Assembly: GCF_024228315.1 (NCBI RefSeq)
Contig: NZ_CP100454.1
Location: forward strand, 1,364,001-1,428,000
Reading direction: 5' to 3'
From: Halomarina pelagica
GTDB taxonomy: Archaea; Halobacteriota; Halobacteria; Halobacteriales; Haloarculaceae
Length of the DNA: 64,000 nucleotides
Each line of letters begins with the position of its first letter. Position 1 is the first letter of the stretch. Below the pieces are notes generated by a model. That model was given only the letters and a program-made list of their open reading frames with translations, made no database searches and was not told the DNA's origin. Shown here piece by piece: positions 18,318 through 27,757 of this stretch. Both the position numbers and the translations under genes were made by a program.

Positions 18318-18581
18318 ATGTCCTCCGTCACGATGAATCCGAGCCGAATGCCGCAGACCGTCGGGGCGCTCTCGCTCGGAAGCGTGCTCGTCGCCATGGG
18401 ACTCACGGGGATCGTCGAAGTCGCCTCCGTCGTCCTGCAGACGCACGCCTACCTCGGACTGACGGGCGTGATCCTGGAGTCGCTCGTGCCCGTCGCGGCC
18501 GTGTCGGTGTCGGCGCTCGTGCTCGGCTGGATCGTCCTCGGGTACGGGCTCGTCGGCCTCCTCCGCATCGGCACCGCCTGA
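18318..18581 (+). CDS. small two-helix membrane protein, unknown
   Basis: 87 residues with hydrophobic stretches GSVLVAMGLTGIVEVASVVL and VSVSALVLGWIVLGYGLVGLL. I do not recognise the family. TATTACC about 30 bases before the ATG may be its TATA region. It lies between truA and pepF on the same strand. Confidence 0.65.
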   Translation: MSSVTMNPSRMPQTVGALSLGSVLVAMGLTGIVEVASVVLQTHAYLGLTGVILESLVPVAAVSVSALVLGWIVLGYGLVGLLRIGTA

Positions 18582-18669
18582 CGGTCCGACGAGGGCGAGT
18601 GGGGGCCGAGGACGGATTCCGGGTCCGAATACCGAGATACTTAACGCGGGCGGGGCCAACGGCACAGGT

Positions 18670-20460
18670 ATGAGTACCGTCCCCGACCGAAGCGAGATCG
18701 CCGAGGAGCACAAGTGGGACCTCGGCGACATCTTCGCGAGCGACGAGGAGTGGGAGGTCGCCTTCGAGGAGGCGGAGGCGCTCATCGAGGACCTGGCCGC
18801 CTACGAGGGGCGGACGACCGAGGACGCCGCCACGCTCCGCGAGGTGCTCGACGCCTACGAGCGGACGATGCGCGCCGTCTCGAACGTTGCCGCCTACGCC
18901 CGGATGCGCTCCGACGAGGACACCCGCGATCAGGAGTACCAGGCGCTGTTCGCCAGGGCGCAGTCGCTCACGTCGCGCGCTCAGAGCGCGTCGAGTTACA
19001 TCGAGCCCGAACTCCAGGCGGAGAGCCGCGAGACCATCGAGGCGTACGTCGAGGAGGAGCCGGAACTGGGGGAGTACGAGCACTACTTCGACGACGTGCT
19101 CCGGATGAAGCCCCACACCCGCTCGACCGAGGTCGAGAACCTCCTCGCCGAACTGGGCGAGGTGACGGGCGCGGCCGGCGAGGTCTACACGATGCTGACG
19201 AACGCCGACATGGAGTTCCCCACCGTCGAGGACCCCGACGGCGAACCCGTCGAGATCACCCAGAGCAACTTCACGAAGCTGCTGAAGCACCCGAACCGGG
19301 AGTTCCGGCAGACGGTCCACGAGTCGTTCTACGAGGAGTGGGCGACGGTTCGCAACGCGGTCGGCGTGGCGTACAAGAACAGCGTGAAGGCGGACGTGAA
19401 GCTCGCCAAGGCGCGGAACTACGACACCGCCCGCGAGGCGGCCCTCGACGGTCCGAACGTCCCCGTCGAGGTGTACGACACGCTCGTCGAGGCCGTCCGC
19501 GAGAACCTCGGGACGCTCCACGCGCACGCCGAACTGAAGCGCGACGTGCTCGGCGTCGACGAACTCGAGATGTGGGACCTCTACGCGCCGCTCGCGGAGG
19601 GCGAGAGCCCCGAAGTGCCCTACGACGAGGCCGCGGAGCACGTGATCGAGGCGGTCGCACCGCTGGGCGAGGACTACCAGCGACGGCTCGCCGAGGGCCT
19701 CGAATCGCGCTGGGTCGACGTCTACGAGAACGCGGGTAAGCGAGCGGGAGCCTACAGCGGCGGGACCTACGACTCCCAGCCGTACATCCTGCTCAACTAC
19801 CAGGACGACATCGCCTCGATGTTCACGCTGGCCCACGAACTCGGCCACTCGCTCCACTCCGATCTCACCAGCGAGGAGCAGCCGTACGTCTACAGCGGCT
19901 ACGAGATCTTCGTCGCCGAGGTGGCGAGCACGGTCAACGAGGCGCTGCTGACCCACCACCTGCTCGAGACCGTGGAGGACGAGCGCTTCCGAGGGCACGT
20001 CCTCGACGAGTACCTCGAGCGGTTCCGCTCGACGCTGCTCCGCCAGACGATGTTCGCCGAGTTCGAGCACGCCGCCCACGAACTCGCCGAGGAGGGCGAG
20101 GCGCTCACGCCGGATCGCCTCGACGAGATCTACGGCGACCTGAAACGCGCCTACTACGAGCCGGCGCGCGTCGACGAGCACATCACCCGCGAGTGGATGC
20201 GCATCCCCCACTTCTACCGGGCGTTCTACGTCTACCAGTACGCGACGGGCATCAGCGCCGCCGTGGCGCTGGTCGATCGTATCCTCGACGAGGGCGAACC
20301 CGCCGCGGCGGACTACCTGCGCTTCTTGCGTTCGGGGTCGAGGGAGTACCCCCTCGACCTGCTCCGGGACGCCGGCGTCGACATGTCCAGTCGCGACCCC
20401 ATCGAGACGGCGTTATCGACGTACGAGGAGTACGTGAGCGAGTTCGCTCGTCTGACGTAA
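18670..20460 (+). CDS. pepF: oligoendopeptidase F (M3 family)
   Basis: 596 residues, the normal length. The zinc motif is LAHELGHSLHS near residue 388, followed by the third ligand in YEIFVAEVASTVNEAL. KHPNREFRQTVHESFYEEW is a typical PepF segment. It is a cytosolic metallopeptidase that cuts short peptides, plausibly acting downstream of the proteasome, whose activating ATPase PAN is the next gene. ATACTTAA lies about 33 bases before the start. Confidence 0.96.
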   Translation: MSTVPDRSEIAEEHKWDLGDIFASDEEWEVAFEEAEALIEDLAAYEGRTTEDAATLREVLDAYERTMRAVSNVAAYARMRSDEDTRDQEYQALFARAQSLTSRAQSASSYIEPELQAESRETIEAYVEEEPELGEYEHYFDDVLRMKPHTRSTEVENLLAELGEVTGAAGEVYTMLTNADMEFPTVEDPDGEPVEITQSNFTKLLKHPNREFRQTVHESFYEEWATVRNAVGVAYKNSVKADVKLAKARNYDTAREAALDGPNVPVEVYDTLVEAVRENLGTLHAHAELKRDVLGVDELEMWDLYAPLAEGESPEVPYDEAAEHVIEAVAPLGEDYQRRLAEGLESRWVDVYENAGKRAGAYSGGTYDSQPYILLNYQDDIASMFTLAHELGHSLHSDLTSEEQPYVYSGYEIFVAEVASTVNEALLTHHLLETVEDERFRGHVLDEYLERFRSTLLRQTMFAEFEHAAHELAEEGEALTPDRLDEIYGDLKRAYYEPARVDEHITREWMRIPHFYRAFYVYQYATGISAAVALVDRILDEGEPAAADYLRFLRSGSREYPLDLLRDAGVDMSSRDPIETALSTYEEYVSEFARLT

Positions 20461-20482
20461 GGCTGACGGTACCCAAAGTCAC

Positions 20483-20488
20483 TTTTAG
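20483..20488 (+). promoter_or_regulatory. TATA box for PAN
   Basis: TTTTAG, 27-32 bases before the ATG at 20515. This distance favours 20515 over the in-frame ATG at 20494. Confidence 0.55.
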
Positions 20489-20514
20489 CTCAGATGCGTA
20501 CCTTCGACAACCAC

Positions 20515-21735
20515 ATGTCACGCAGCCCCTCGATACCGGATCGCCCCCAGCTCGAACTCGATCCGGAGATGTCGCAGCGAGAGCGACTCGACGCGCTGCT
20601 GGATCACTTCAGCCGCCTGTCGGCGGTCAACGAGCAGCTCGAGGAGCAACTCGACGACGCCCAGTCGCGTCGGAACGCGCTGCGCGACGACGTCGACGAA
20701 CTCCAGCGCGAGAACGAGGCGCTCAAGTCGGCCGCGCGGTACATCGCCACGGTCGAGGAACTCACCGACGACGAGGCGGTGCTCAAGCAACACGGCAACA
20801 ACCAGGAGGTCCTGACGGACACGCCGCCGCGCCTGCGCGACGGCCTGGAGGTCGGCGACCGCGTCGCGATCAACGACTCGTTCACGATCCAGCACGTCCT
20901 CGAACAGGAGACCGACGCCCGGGCGCAGGCGATGGAGGTCACGGCGCGGCCCGAGGTCACCTACGACGACATCGGCGGTCTCGACGAACAGATACTCGAA
21001 GTGCGCGAGGCCGTCGAGGAACCCCTGCTCGACCCCGGCCAGTTCGAGGCCGTCGGCGTCGACCCGCCGGCGGGGGTACTGCTGTACGGCCCGCCCGGCA
21101 CGGGCAAGACGATGCTCGCGAAGGCCGTCGCCAACGAGACCGACGCGACGTTCATCAAGATGGCCGGCTCCGAACTCGTCCAGAAGTTCATCGGCGAGGG
21201 GGCGCGACTCGTGCGCGACCTGTTCGAACTGGCGAGCGAGCGCGAACCGGCGGTGATCTTCATCGACGAGATCGACGCGATCGCGTCGAAGCGGACCGAC
21301 TCGAAGACCTCGGGCGACGCGGAGGTCCAGCGCACCATGATGCAACTGCTCTCGGAGATGGACGGCTTCGACGACCGCGGCGACATCCGCATCATCGCGG
21401 CGACGAACCGCTTCGACATGCTCGACCGCGCCATCCTCCGTCCCGGCCGCTTCGACCGCCTCATCGAAGTACCCGAACCCGGCCCCGAGGGGCGAACGCG
21501 CATCCTCGAGATCCACACCGAGGGGATGGACCTCGACGACGACGTCGACTTCGCGACGCTCGCGGACCGCACCGAGGGACTCAGCGGCGCGGACCTCGCC
21601 AGCCTCGTCACCGAGGCGGGGATGTTCGCCATCCGCGACGACAGAACCCAGGTACGCATGACGGACTTCGAGGCCGCCCACGAGAAGATCACCGGAGACG
21701 ACGACTCGCCGGGGACCCCGGTCGCGTTCTACTAA
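20515..21735 (+). CDS. pan: proteasome-activating nucleotidase PAN
   Basis: 406 residues. An N-terminal coiled coil (about 20-75) and OB domain lead to the AAA+ module, with Walker A GPPGTGKT near 195, Walker B VIFIDEID near 250 and an arginine-finger segment later. PAN unfolds substrates and feeds the archaeal 20S proteasome. The C-terminus reads PVAFY, so Tyr is the last residue; the canonical HbYX gate-opening tail has Tyr one from the end. It follows pepF. Confidence 0.95.
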   Translation: MSRSPSIPDRPQLELDPEMSQRERLDALLDHFSRLSAVNEQLEEQLDDAQSRRNALRDDVDELQRENEALKSAARYIATVEELTDDEAVLKQHGNNQEVLTDTPPRLRDGLEVGDRVAINDSFTIQHVLEQETDARAQAMEVTARPEVTYDDIGGLDEQILEVREAVEEPLLDPGQFEAVGVDPPAGVLLYGPPGTGKTMLAKAVANETDATFIKMAGSELVQKFIGEGARLVRDLFELASEREPAVIFIDEIDAIASKRTDSKTSGDAEVQRTMMQLLSEMDGFDDRGDIRIIAATNRFDMLDRAILRPGRFDRLIEVPEPGPEGRTRILEIHTEGMDLDDDVDFATLADRTEGLSGADLASLVTEAGMFAIRDDRTQVRMTDFEAAHEKITGDDDSPGTPVAFY

Positions 21736-21741
21736 CGCACC

Positions 21742-21785
21742 TTTTTGCTGCGCTCACTCGGCTTCGCCTCGCTCGCTGGCAAAAA
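21742..21785. repeat. imperfect inverted repeat, copy A (possible terminator after PAN)
   Basis: TTTTTGC at the left and GCAAAAA at the right are complementary, with a partly pairing GC-rich middle containing GGCTTCGCC. It begins six bases after the PAN stop codon, so it may end transcription. The same core recurs at 22014. Confidence 0.6.
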
Positions 21786-21890
21786 TCTGCACCAAAAACC
21801 CTCGTCGCTCCCGTTGGTCGCTTCTCGGTCCGCTCGCTCACGGATGCACCGCTGGTGTAGACGGTGAATCTCCGGTCGGTCCTCCGTACC

Positions 21891-21896
21891 TTTATA
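21891..21896 (+). promoter_or_regulatory. orphan TATA box
   Basis: TTTATACCC matches the box before the gene at 6705, yet no protein start fits 25-35 bases downstream. It could drive an RNA or a long leader of the arginine decarboxylase gene. Confidence 0.4.
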
Positions 21897-22013
21897 CCCG
21901 AGAACGGGACCAGAGACCTCCGTGACGTGACGTTCGTCGCGGGGTGCTCGCGGTCGTGCGACGCCACGCCCCGCGAACCGGATCTCGCCCACGGCGTCGC
22001 CTGCACGCCCACC

Positions 22014-22058
22014 GTTTACTGCGCTCGGCGGCTTCGCCGCCTCGCTGGCAAAATCTGG
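22014..22058. repeat. imperfect inverted repeat, copy B
   Basis: This shares CTGCGCTCGGC, GGCTTCGCC and CTGGCAAAATCTG with copy A. A perfect hairpin GGCGGC-TTC-GCCGCC forms its centre (22027-22041). Confidence 0.65.
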
Positions 22059-22152
22059 ACCACCGCCGCGACGCGATGCGACGCGGCGAGCACTCCCGTG
22101 GACCGCCCCGCGAAGCGCAACCGCTTTTCGCGCGCTCCCCCACGTACCGGTA

Positions 22153-22623
22153 ATGGGACTGATTCGGGTCGTGCGGGGCACGGCGAACGCACCCACGCGG
22201 ATGGCGTCCTACGACGCCGCGCTGGCGGAGGCGGGGATCCACAACTACAACCTCGTGGCCGTCTCGTCGGTGATCCCCACGGGAGCGCACGTAGAGCGCG
22301 TCGGCACCGCCCCGGACCTCGGACCGGCGGGAGAACGCCTGACCGTGGTCGAGGCGCGCGCGACCGTCGAGTCCGGGACCGCCGTGGCGGGGCTGGCCTG
22401 GGCCACCGAGGCCGACGGCCGGGGGATCTTCTACGAGGCCGGCGGGATCGACGAGTTGGAGGTGCGAGCGCGCCTCGAGGAGGGGCTGGCCGCCGGGAAG
22501 GCGCTCCGCGACTGGACGTTCGTCGACGAGGGGCGCGAACTCGTCGCCGTCGACGCCGCGAGCGACGGCTACGCGACCGCCGTCGCGCTCGCGGTCTACG
22601 GCGAGAGCGCGCCGCTCCTCTGA
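22153..22623 (+). CDS. pdaD: pyruvoyl-dependent arginine decarboxylase
   Basis: 156 residues. The self-cleavage site lies in NLVAVSSVIPTGA (near residues 36-40): cleavage before the second Ser forms the pyruvoyl cofactor in this family. GIFYEAGG and the alternating beta-strand pattern fit. The enzyme makes agmatine from arginine, the first step of archaeal polyamine synthesis and also a source for tRNA agmatidine. A TATA-like CTTTTCG lies about 30 bases upstream. Confidence 0.9.
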   Translation: MGLIRVVRGTANAPTRMASYDAALAEAGIHNYNLVAVSSVIPTGAHVERVGTAPDLGPAGERLTVVEARATVESGTAVAGLAWATEADGRGIFYEAGGIDELEVRARLEEGLAAGKALRDWTFVDEGRELVAVDAASDGYATAVALAVYGESAPLL

Positions 22624-22664
22624 TCTCGCATCCTTTTTATGCTCGCGCGCCGAGCATCGGGCGA

Positions 22665-22997
22665 ATGCACGGCAACACCCCCCACGCGGGACGTCCGACG
22701 GAGGGCCAGTTCACCCCCGAGCAGGTCGAAACGCTGCGTGCGGACCTCACCGCGATGACGGAGGGCGTGCGCGCCCTCCTCCCCGCCGAGTTCGCGGTCG
22801 GCTCCGAACTCCGGGAGGGACTCGACGGCCCCGAGGCGACGGTGGCCATCCAGCCACCCGTCGGACCCGTCGTCTCGACCGGCGTTCCCACCGACGCGAC
22901 CGAGGAGGAGCGGACCGCGCTGGTCCACGAACTCGCCGCCGGAGCCGCGATGCAGGTGAAGCACGCGATCGACGACGTCGCGCCGACGGCCGGATAG
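22665..22997 (+). CDS. haloarchaeal DUF5811-like protein
   Basis: 110 residues from the ATG at 22665 (MHGNTPHAGRPTEGQFTP). TTTTTATG lies 25-32 bases upstream, supporting a leaderless start here. LPAEFAVGSELREGLDGPEA and AVGP-type segments such as IQPPVGPVVSTGVP recall a short haloarchaeal family I know as DUF5811 (number from memory). No function is known to me. Confidence 0.75.
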   Translation: MHGNTPHAGRPTEGQFTPEQVETLRADLTAMTEGVRALLPAEFAVGSELREGLDGPEATVAIQPPVGPVVSTGVPTDATEEERTALVHELAAGAAMQVKHAIDDVAPTAG

Positions 22998-23024
22998 GGA
23001 CGCCGACGGCCGATTCGGAGTCGC

Positions 23025-23975
23025 TCACAGGAGGACGCCGGACTGGAGGAGCGCGATGAGCGCCGTCAGCGTCACCACGCTCAGCAGCGTCGAGGTGAGC
23101 ACGGCGGCGCTGACGAACTCCCCGCCCGACAGCCCCTCCGTCTCGGGGCCGAACTCGACGAGCAGGATGAGCGGCGTGATCGCGACGGGCGTCGCGCACT
23201 CGAGGACGAATACCTTCGCCGCGGTCGAGTTGGCGGGATCGAGCGCGAGGACGACGACCACGGCGACCGCGGGTGCGACGACGAGTTTCAGGACGTTGAC
23301 GGCGCTCACGCTGCCGAGCGCCGCGCGCACGTCGGTTCCGGTGAGTTCGCTCCCGAGCATGACGAGCATGAGCGGGATGGCGCTGTCGCCGACGAGCTTC
23401 AGCGTCCGCATCGCGCTGCCGTCCGGGGGTGGGAGGACGCCCAGCCAGCGCAGTCCGACGGCGGCGACGACGGCGTAGACGAGCGGGATGGCGAACACGT
23501 GGCGGACGCCGCGCAACGGGTTTCCGCCGCCGCTCCGCGAGGCGATGTAGACGCCGACGGTGTACATGATGACGCTCTGGACGGCCGTGAAGAGCACGGC
23601 GGTGCTCCGCCCGACCGCGCCGAACGCGAACGTCGACAGCGGGATGCCGAAGTTGCCGCAGTTAGCGAAGGCGCTCGTCAGCACGAACGCGCTGAACAGC
23701 GGTTCGCCGTCGGCGGCGAACCGACCGACCGCCGCCGCGAGTGCGATCATGACGAGGACGAACGCGGTGACGCCGACGACGAGTTTCGTGACGGTGGCGG
23801 CGTCGAGTGTCGTCGTCGCGAGGCTGTGGAAGACGAGCGCCGGCGCGAAGACGTAGACGACGACGGTGTTCAGGGGATCGACGTCGAGGTTCCGCGTCCG
23901 ACCGAGGACGTAGCCCACCGCGCCGATGGCGATGATCGGCGCGATGGCCGACGTGAAAATCGAGACGAGCGCCAC
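23025..23975 (-). CDS. AEC family (auxin efflux carrier-like) transporter
   Basis: 316 residues with about ten membrane segments. GAVGYVLGRTRNLDVDPLN at the start, FANCGNFGIPLSTFAFG in the first half and LECATPVAITPLILLVEFG in the second are the conserved crossing regions of the AEC/bile-acid-like fold. Bacterial relatives move malate, malonate or auxin; the substrate here is unknown. The small membrane gene at 24021 lies 45 bases upstream on the same strand. Confidence 0.93.
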   Translation of the reverse strand: MALVSIFTSAIAPIIAIGAVGYVLGRTRNLDVDPLNTVVVYVFAPALVFHSLATTTLDAATVTKLVVGVTAFVLVMIALAAAVGRFAADGEPLFSAFVLTSAFANCGNFGIPLSTFAFGAVGRSTAVLFTAVQSVIMYTVGVYIASRSGGGNPLRGVRHVFAIPLVYAVVAAVGLRWLGVLPPPDGSAMRTLKLVGDSAIPLMLVMLGSELTGTDVRAALGSVSAVNVLKLVVAPAVAVVVVLALDPANSTAAKVFVLECATPVAITPLILLVEFGPETEGLSGGEFVSAAVLTSTLLSVVTLTALIALLQSGVLL

Positions 23976-24020
23976 AGCGCGTCCCTCGAACGGGGCGAGT
24001 ACAAACGTTGCGTTCGACGG

Positions 24021-24209
24021 TCACGTCGCCGGCGGATCGACGAACAGCGCGTACCCCACCAGCCCGGTCGCGGGGACGCTCCCGATCGCGAGGCCGACCG
24101 CGACCGGGATCGCGAACGCGAACCCGACGAGACCGCCGACTGCGAGCGCGACGGCGACCGCTGCGAGCAGTGCGTCGTATCGACAGTGGACCGCGGCGCT
24201 CTCGGTCAT
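24021..24209 (-). CDS. small two-helix membrane protein
   Basis: 62 residues, mostly two hydrophobic helices (LLAAVAVALAVGGLVGFAF and AVGLAIGSVPATGLVGYALF). An AT-rich promoter (TTAATTAATAG on the plus strand near 24236-24246) lies about 30 bases before the start and supports expression. No recognised family. It may share a transcript with the AEC transporter. Confidence 0.65.
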   Translation of the reverse strand: MTESAAVHCRYDALLAAVAVALAVGGLVGFAFAIPVAVGLAIGSVPATGLVGYALFVDPPAT

Positions 24210-24338
24210 GGCATTAGGACGGACGAGCGCCGGCTAATTAATAGTTATTACCGACGCGCGTTAATTTCGTCTCTCATCTCCTGTCTGAAAGGACGGTGGA
24301 GGATCGTCGGGCTGGGGTGGGTCGCGACGGGCCGGCGG

Positions 24339-26159
24339 TCACTTTCCCCAGAAGGGGTCGACCTTGCGCTGCCGCTCCAGGTACTGGCTGAGCGCCTCGC
24401 GCTCGTCCGCGGGGATGTCCTCCAAGACCTCCTGTTCGAGGATCTTCGCGTGTTTCTCGGGGAGTTCCGTCCAGAGTTCGTCGCCCTCGTCGATCTGTCG
24501 GCCGACCGTCGGGCCGTCGATGGCGGCGGCGACCTGTTCGCCGCTGCGCGCCTCGTCCACGTCCTCGCCCTGCGCTTGCAGGCTCTTGAGGACGCCGACG
24601 CGACGCGGGGTGTTCCCCTGGAAGGCGACGACGGGGGAGTTGCGCCGGAGCGTCCCCGACACGATCTCGACGCCGACGACGGCGGGGTTGCTCTGCCGGA
24701 AGACGTGATCGTCGAGGATGCGGAACCGACACGGCCGGGAGATCTTGTCCATCACCGCCGTCTGCTGGGCGCGCTCGATCTCGTCGACGTACTCCTCGTA
24801 CTCATCGACGAGTTGATAGATGACGTCGTCGTCGAACACCCGGATGTCGCGGTCGCGGGCCTGTTGCTCGGCGTCGGAGAGCACGTCGACGTTGAACGCG
24901 AGGATGACCTCGTGCTTCGGGTCGTCGGCGGTGCTCGCGACGGCCACGTCGCGGGGGGCCACGTCGCCGACCTCCGCCCGGACGATGGGGACCTCCGCCT
25001 CCTCGAGCGCGTTGGCGATGGCCTCCAGCGAGCCGAGCGTGTCGGCCTTGACGACGATGCCGTTCTCGGCGGTGTCCACCTCGATGTCCGCGAGTTCCGC
25101 CTCGACCTCCTCGATCACCTCCTCGACGGCGCGCCCCCGGACGACGCGGACCGGCGCGCCCGCGAGGGCGTCGTCGAGGTCCGGGGCGGCGATCTTCACG
25201 CCGGCCGCCGCCGTGACCTCCGCTACCTGCTCGAAGCGCTTCTCCGTCCGGATCTCGGCGAGCGGTCGCGGCTTCAGGAGCGCGCGCACCTCGGTGACGA
25301 TCGGTTCGTTCTTCGCGCCGATGACGATGGTGTCGTCGGTGCGGATGACCCCGTCGTAGAGCACCACGTCGAGCGTCGTCCCGAAGCCGCGTTCCTCCTT
25401 CACCTCGAGGACCGTCCCCGCCCCGGGGCCGGTGAGGTTCACCTCCATGTCCTCCTTCATGTACCGCTGTGAGAGCCCCATCAGGACGGTGAGCAGGTCC
25501 GGGACGCCCTCGCCCGTCAGCGCGCTGACGGGGACGACGCCGATGTTCCCCCGGAAGTCCTGCACGCGCCAATACATGTCCGCGGAGAACCCGTTGTCGC
25601 TGAGTTCGCCGATGATCTCGTAGAGCCGCTGGTTGAGCGTGTTCTCCGCGCGCTCGCTCTGGGCCTCGATCGTCCGGAGCGTCGGCGCGTCCTCCTGGGG
25701 GTTCCACCCGGGCGTCGTGTCGATCTTGTTGGCGGCGACGACGAACGGCGTCTGCGTGCGCTTGAGGATGTCGAGCGCCTCGAGCGTCTGGGGCTGAAAG
25801 CCGTCGTTCACGTCGACGACGAGGACGGCGATGTCGGCCAGCGCGCCGCCGCGCGCGCGCAGCGTCGAGAACGAGTGGTGGCCCGGCGTGTCGATGAACA
25901 GCAGGCCGGGCAGGTCGAAGTCCGAGGGGTCGATGAGGCTCCCCGCGATCTCGGAGATGACGTCGAGGGGGACGGCCGTCGCCCCGATGTGCTGGGTGAT
26001 CGCCCCCGCCTCGCCCTCGATGACGGCCGACCCGCGTATCTTGTCCAGGAGGCTGGTCTTTCCGTGGTCGACGTGGCCCAGTACCGCCACTATCGGCGTC
26101 CTGAGGTCGTTAGCCTCGCCGCCGGCGTTCGGCCCGGTGGTGGTGTCCGTGTCAGACAT
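24339..26159 (-). CDS. infB: translation initiation factor aIF5B (IF2-like)
   Basis: 606 residues. The GTPase domain shows G1 [16 protein letters not shown] near 28, G3 DTPGHHSF and G4 NKID. Domains II, III and IV follow as in archaeal/eukaryotic IF5B, with no long bacterial N-terminal extension. The factor promotes subunit joining and stabilises initiator tRNA. The halocyanin gene lies 66 bases upstream on the same strand. In many archaea infB, PRC-barrel and nob1 genes cluster; here halocyanin sits between. Confidence 0.96.
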   Translation of the reverse strand: MSDTDTTTGPNAGGEANDLRTPIVAVLGHVDHGKTSLLDKIRGSAVIEGEAGAITQHIGATAVPLDVISEIAGSLIDPSDFDLPGLLFIDTPGHHSFSTLRARGGALADIAVLVVDVNDGFQPQTLEALDILKRTQTPFVVAANKIDTTPGWNPQEDAPTLRTIEAQSERAENTLNQRLYEIIGELSDNGFSADMYWRVQDFRGNIGVVPVSALTGEGVPDLLTVLMGLSQRYMKEDMEVNLTGPGAGTVLEVKEERGFGTTLDVVLYDGVIRTDDTIVIGAKNEPIVTEVRALLKPRPLAEIRTEKRFEQVAEVTAAAGVKIAAPDLDDALAGAPVRVVRGRAVEEVIEEVEAELADIEVDTAENGIVVKADTLGSLEAIANALEEAEVPIVRAEVGDVAPRDVAVASTADDPKHEVILAFNVDVLSDAEQQARDRDIRVFDDDVIYQLVDEYEEYVDEIERAQQTAVMDKISRPCRFRILDDHVFRQSNPAVVGVEIVSGTLRRNSPVVAFQGNTPRRVGVLKSLQAQGEDVDEARSGEQVAAAIDGPTVGRQIDEGDELWTELPEKHAKILEQEVLEDIPADEREALSQYLERQRKVDPFWGK

Positions 26160-26225
26160 AAAGAGAAACCCCGTATAGACCTACACCTCGTCGCTCCGGT
26201 TAAGTCTTTCAGAACGCGCCGCGTC

Positions 26226-26819
26226 TCACCGGACGGTCAGCGATCCGCGCATCCCCATCGACTTGTGCGGGACGCAGACGTACTCGTACTCGCCGGGGAC
26301 GTCGAACGTGTGGGCGTACTCGAACCCCGTGTCGTAGAGCGTCGAGCCGTCGCCCGGCGTCCCGGACCAGTCCGCCCCGTCTGGCTGCGCGGTCGGCTTC
26401 ACGTTGTGGCCGTCGTCCTTCCAGCGCCAGACGACGGTCTCGCCGGCCCGGATCTCGACCGACTCGGGGTCGAACCGCATCTGGTTGTTCGGCGCGACCG
26501 CCACCACCGCGGCGGGGGCGTCGCCTCCGGACCCCGTCGCGTTCTCCGACTCGTTCCCCGTCCGGTTTCCGCTCGACTCGTTCCCGGTCGCGTTTCCGGT
26601 TTCGTTCTCCGTTCCCGCGTCGGTGGTCGCGTTCCCGCCGTCTGTCGCGTTTCCACCGCTGGTCGCGTTCCCGTCCGTCGTGTCGTTCGTCGCGTTCGTC
26701 GCGTTACCGCCGGCCCGCGAGCCGTTTCCGTCGCCCTCGCCGTCGTCGCCGCCGAGACAGCCGGCGACGCCGACGGACGCGATCACCAGTCCCCGCCTGA
26801 GCACTGTTCGTCGATCCAT
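26226..26819 (-). CDS. halocyanin-like blue copper lipoprotein
   Basis: 197 residues. The start MDRRTVLRRGLVIASVGVAG with the lipobox Cys at 21 suggests Tat export and lipid anchoring. Residues 30-96 form a linker rich in N-x-S/T sequons (13 by my count). The copper domain follows, with His in DDGHNVKP and Cys-His-Met in YVCVPHKSMGM. Halocyanins carry electrons on the outer membrane face. TTAATTAAG about 30 bases upstream is a clear TATA region. Confidence 0.93.
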   Translation of the reverse strand: MDRRTVLRRGLVIASVGVAGCLGGDDGEGDGNGSRAGGNATNATNDTTDGNATSGGNATDGGNATTDAGTENETGNATGNESSGNRTGNESENATGSGGDAPAAVVAVAPNNQMRFDPESVEIRAGETVVWRWKDDGHNVKPTAQPDGADWSGTPGDGSTLYDTGFEYAHTFDVPGEYEYVCVPHKSMGMRGSLTVR

Positions 26820-26891
26820 ACTATCAGGGACGGCTAGAGGGACTTAATTAACCGCCGCGAAACGCCGCTCAAGGACCGGATAACCGCAGGG

Positions 26892-26970
26892 GAGCGACCG
26901 TTGACCGGAGGGACCGACCACCGACTGGGGCGATCACTGACCAGGGCGACCACCGACCGGGGCGATCGAT
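26892..26970. repeat. imperfect 16-20-bp tandem repeat
   Basis: About four degenerate units related to CGACCACCGACCGGGG occur between the divergent halocyanin and PRC-barrel genes. The rest of this 236-base gap holds the two promoters. Confidence 0.6.
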
Positions 26971-27024
26971 CGCCGCCCGCTCGCGGACGCGCCGGGAGAC
27001 GACGCGTCAGACACCTCCACCGAG

Positions 27025-27031
27025 TTTATAT
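27025..27031 (+). promoter_or_regulatory. TATA box
   Basis: TTTATAT lies 25-31 bases before the ATG at 27056 and should drive the PRC-barrel/nob1 pair. Confidence 0.65.
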
Positions 27032-27055
27032 CGGATCGACGGGAACGGTGCGGTG

Positions 27056-27295
27056 ATGGCAGAGATACTGGCGGAGAACCTCTCGGGGAAGGACGTCATC
27101 GGCACCGACGGCGCGAAGCTGGGACAGCTCTACAACATCACGATGGACCTGAAGACGGGCGCGCTGAACGAACTCGTCGTGCAACCGCAACGGCACGTCC
27201 ACGAGGTCGGCTTCGAGGAGAACGAGCAGGGGCACCTGCTCGTTCCGGTCAACGCGGTGCAGGCGGTCAAGGACCACATCGTCATCCGGCGATAG
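27056..27295 (+). CDS. PRC-barrel domain protein
   Basis: 79 residues from the ATG at 27056; a GTG three bases earlier is also in frame. GKDVIGTDGAKLGQLYNITM and LLVPVNAVQAVKDHIVI are typical of the PRC-barrel fold, a small beta-barrel found in RNA-processing and photosynthetic proteins. Its stop abuts the nob1 start, so the two are translated from one mRNA. A role with rRNA processing is inferred from that pairing. Confidence 0.9.
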   Translation: MAEILAENLSGKDVIGTDGAKLGQLYNITMDLKTGALNELVVQPQRHVHEVGFEENEQGHLLVPVNAVQAVKDHIVIRR

Positions 27296-27748
27296 ATGCG
27301 CGTCCTCGACGCGTCCGCGTTCATCCGCGAACACGCCGTCGACGGGCCGACCGCGACGGTCCCGGGCGTCCGGGAGGAACTCACCCAGCGGAGCGTCTAC
27401 CGCTTCGACGCGCTCTCCGGCGGCGGGATGCGCGTCCACGCGCCGAGCGACACGTCGCTCGACCGCGTCCGGCGCGCCGCGACCGAGTCGGGCGACCGGG
27501 AGGTGCTCTCGGAGACGGACGTCAGCCTCGTCGCCGCCGCGCTCGACCTCGACGCGACGCTCGTCACCGACGACTACGCCATGCAGAACGTCGCGAGCAG
27601 GCTCGACGTTCCCGTGGAGTCCATCGAGCGGGAGGGGATCACCGAGGAACGGGCGTGGCGGTTCCAGTGCACCGGTTGCGGCCGAACGTTCGACGACGAC
27701 GCGGATCGCTGTCCGATCTGCGGGAGCGAGTTGACCCGCAAGCGGTAG
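27296..27748 (+). CDS. nob1: endoribonuclease Nob1 (PIN domain plus zinc ribbon)
   Basis: 150 residues. The PIN domain begins MRVLDASAFIREHA, with acidic residues in ETDVSLVAAALDLDATLVTDD. The C-terminal ribbon is FQCTGCGRTF then RCPICGSEL, four Cys. Nob1 cuts precursor 16S/18S rRNA at its 3' end in the small-subunit pathway. The ATG begins directly after the TAG of the PRC-barrel gene. Confidence 0.94.
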   Translation: MRVLDASAFIREHAVDGPTATVPGVREELTQRSVYRFDALSGGGMRVHAPSDTSLDRVRRAATESGDREVLSETDVSLVAAALDLDATLVTDDYAMQNVASRLDVPVESIEREGITEERAWRFQCTGCGRTFDDDADRCPICGSELTRKR

Positions 27749-27757
27749 TCACGAGCG

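Larger units (their letters stand above)
21736..22152. other. 417-base intergenic region with repeated element and orphan TATA
   Basis: This holds two diverged copies of an inverted-repeat element (21742-21785 and 22014-22058) and a strong TATA-like box at 21891. One frame is open throughout, but its translation has no protein-like character. It may contain an unannotated RNA, or only the long leader of the next gene. Confidence 0.5.

Noticed and set aside
21864-22664. Frame open from the PAN 3' region through the arginine decarboxylase gene
   Set aside because: Its upstream part has no family character and its middle is a shifted frame of a real gene; only the last 110 codons are kept.
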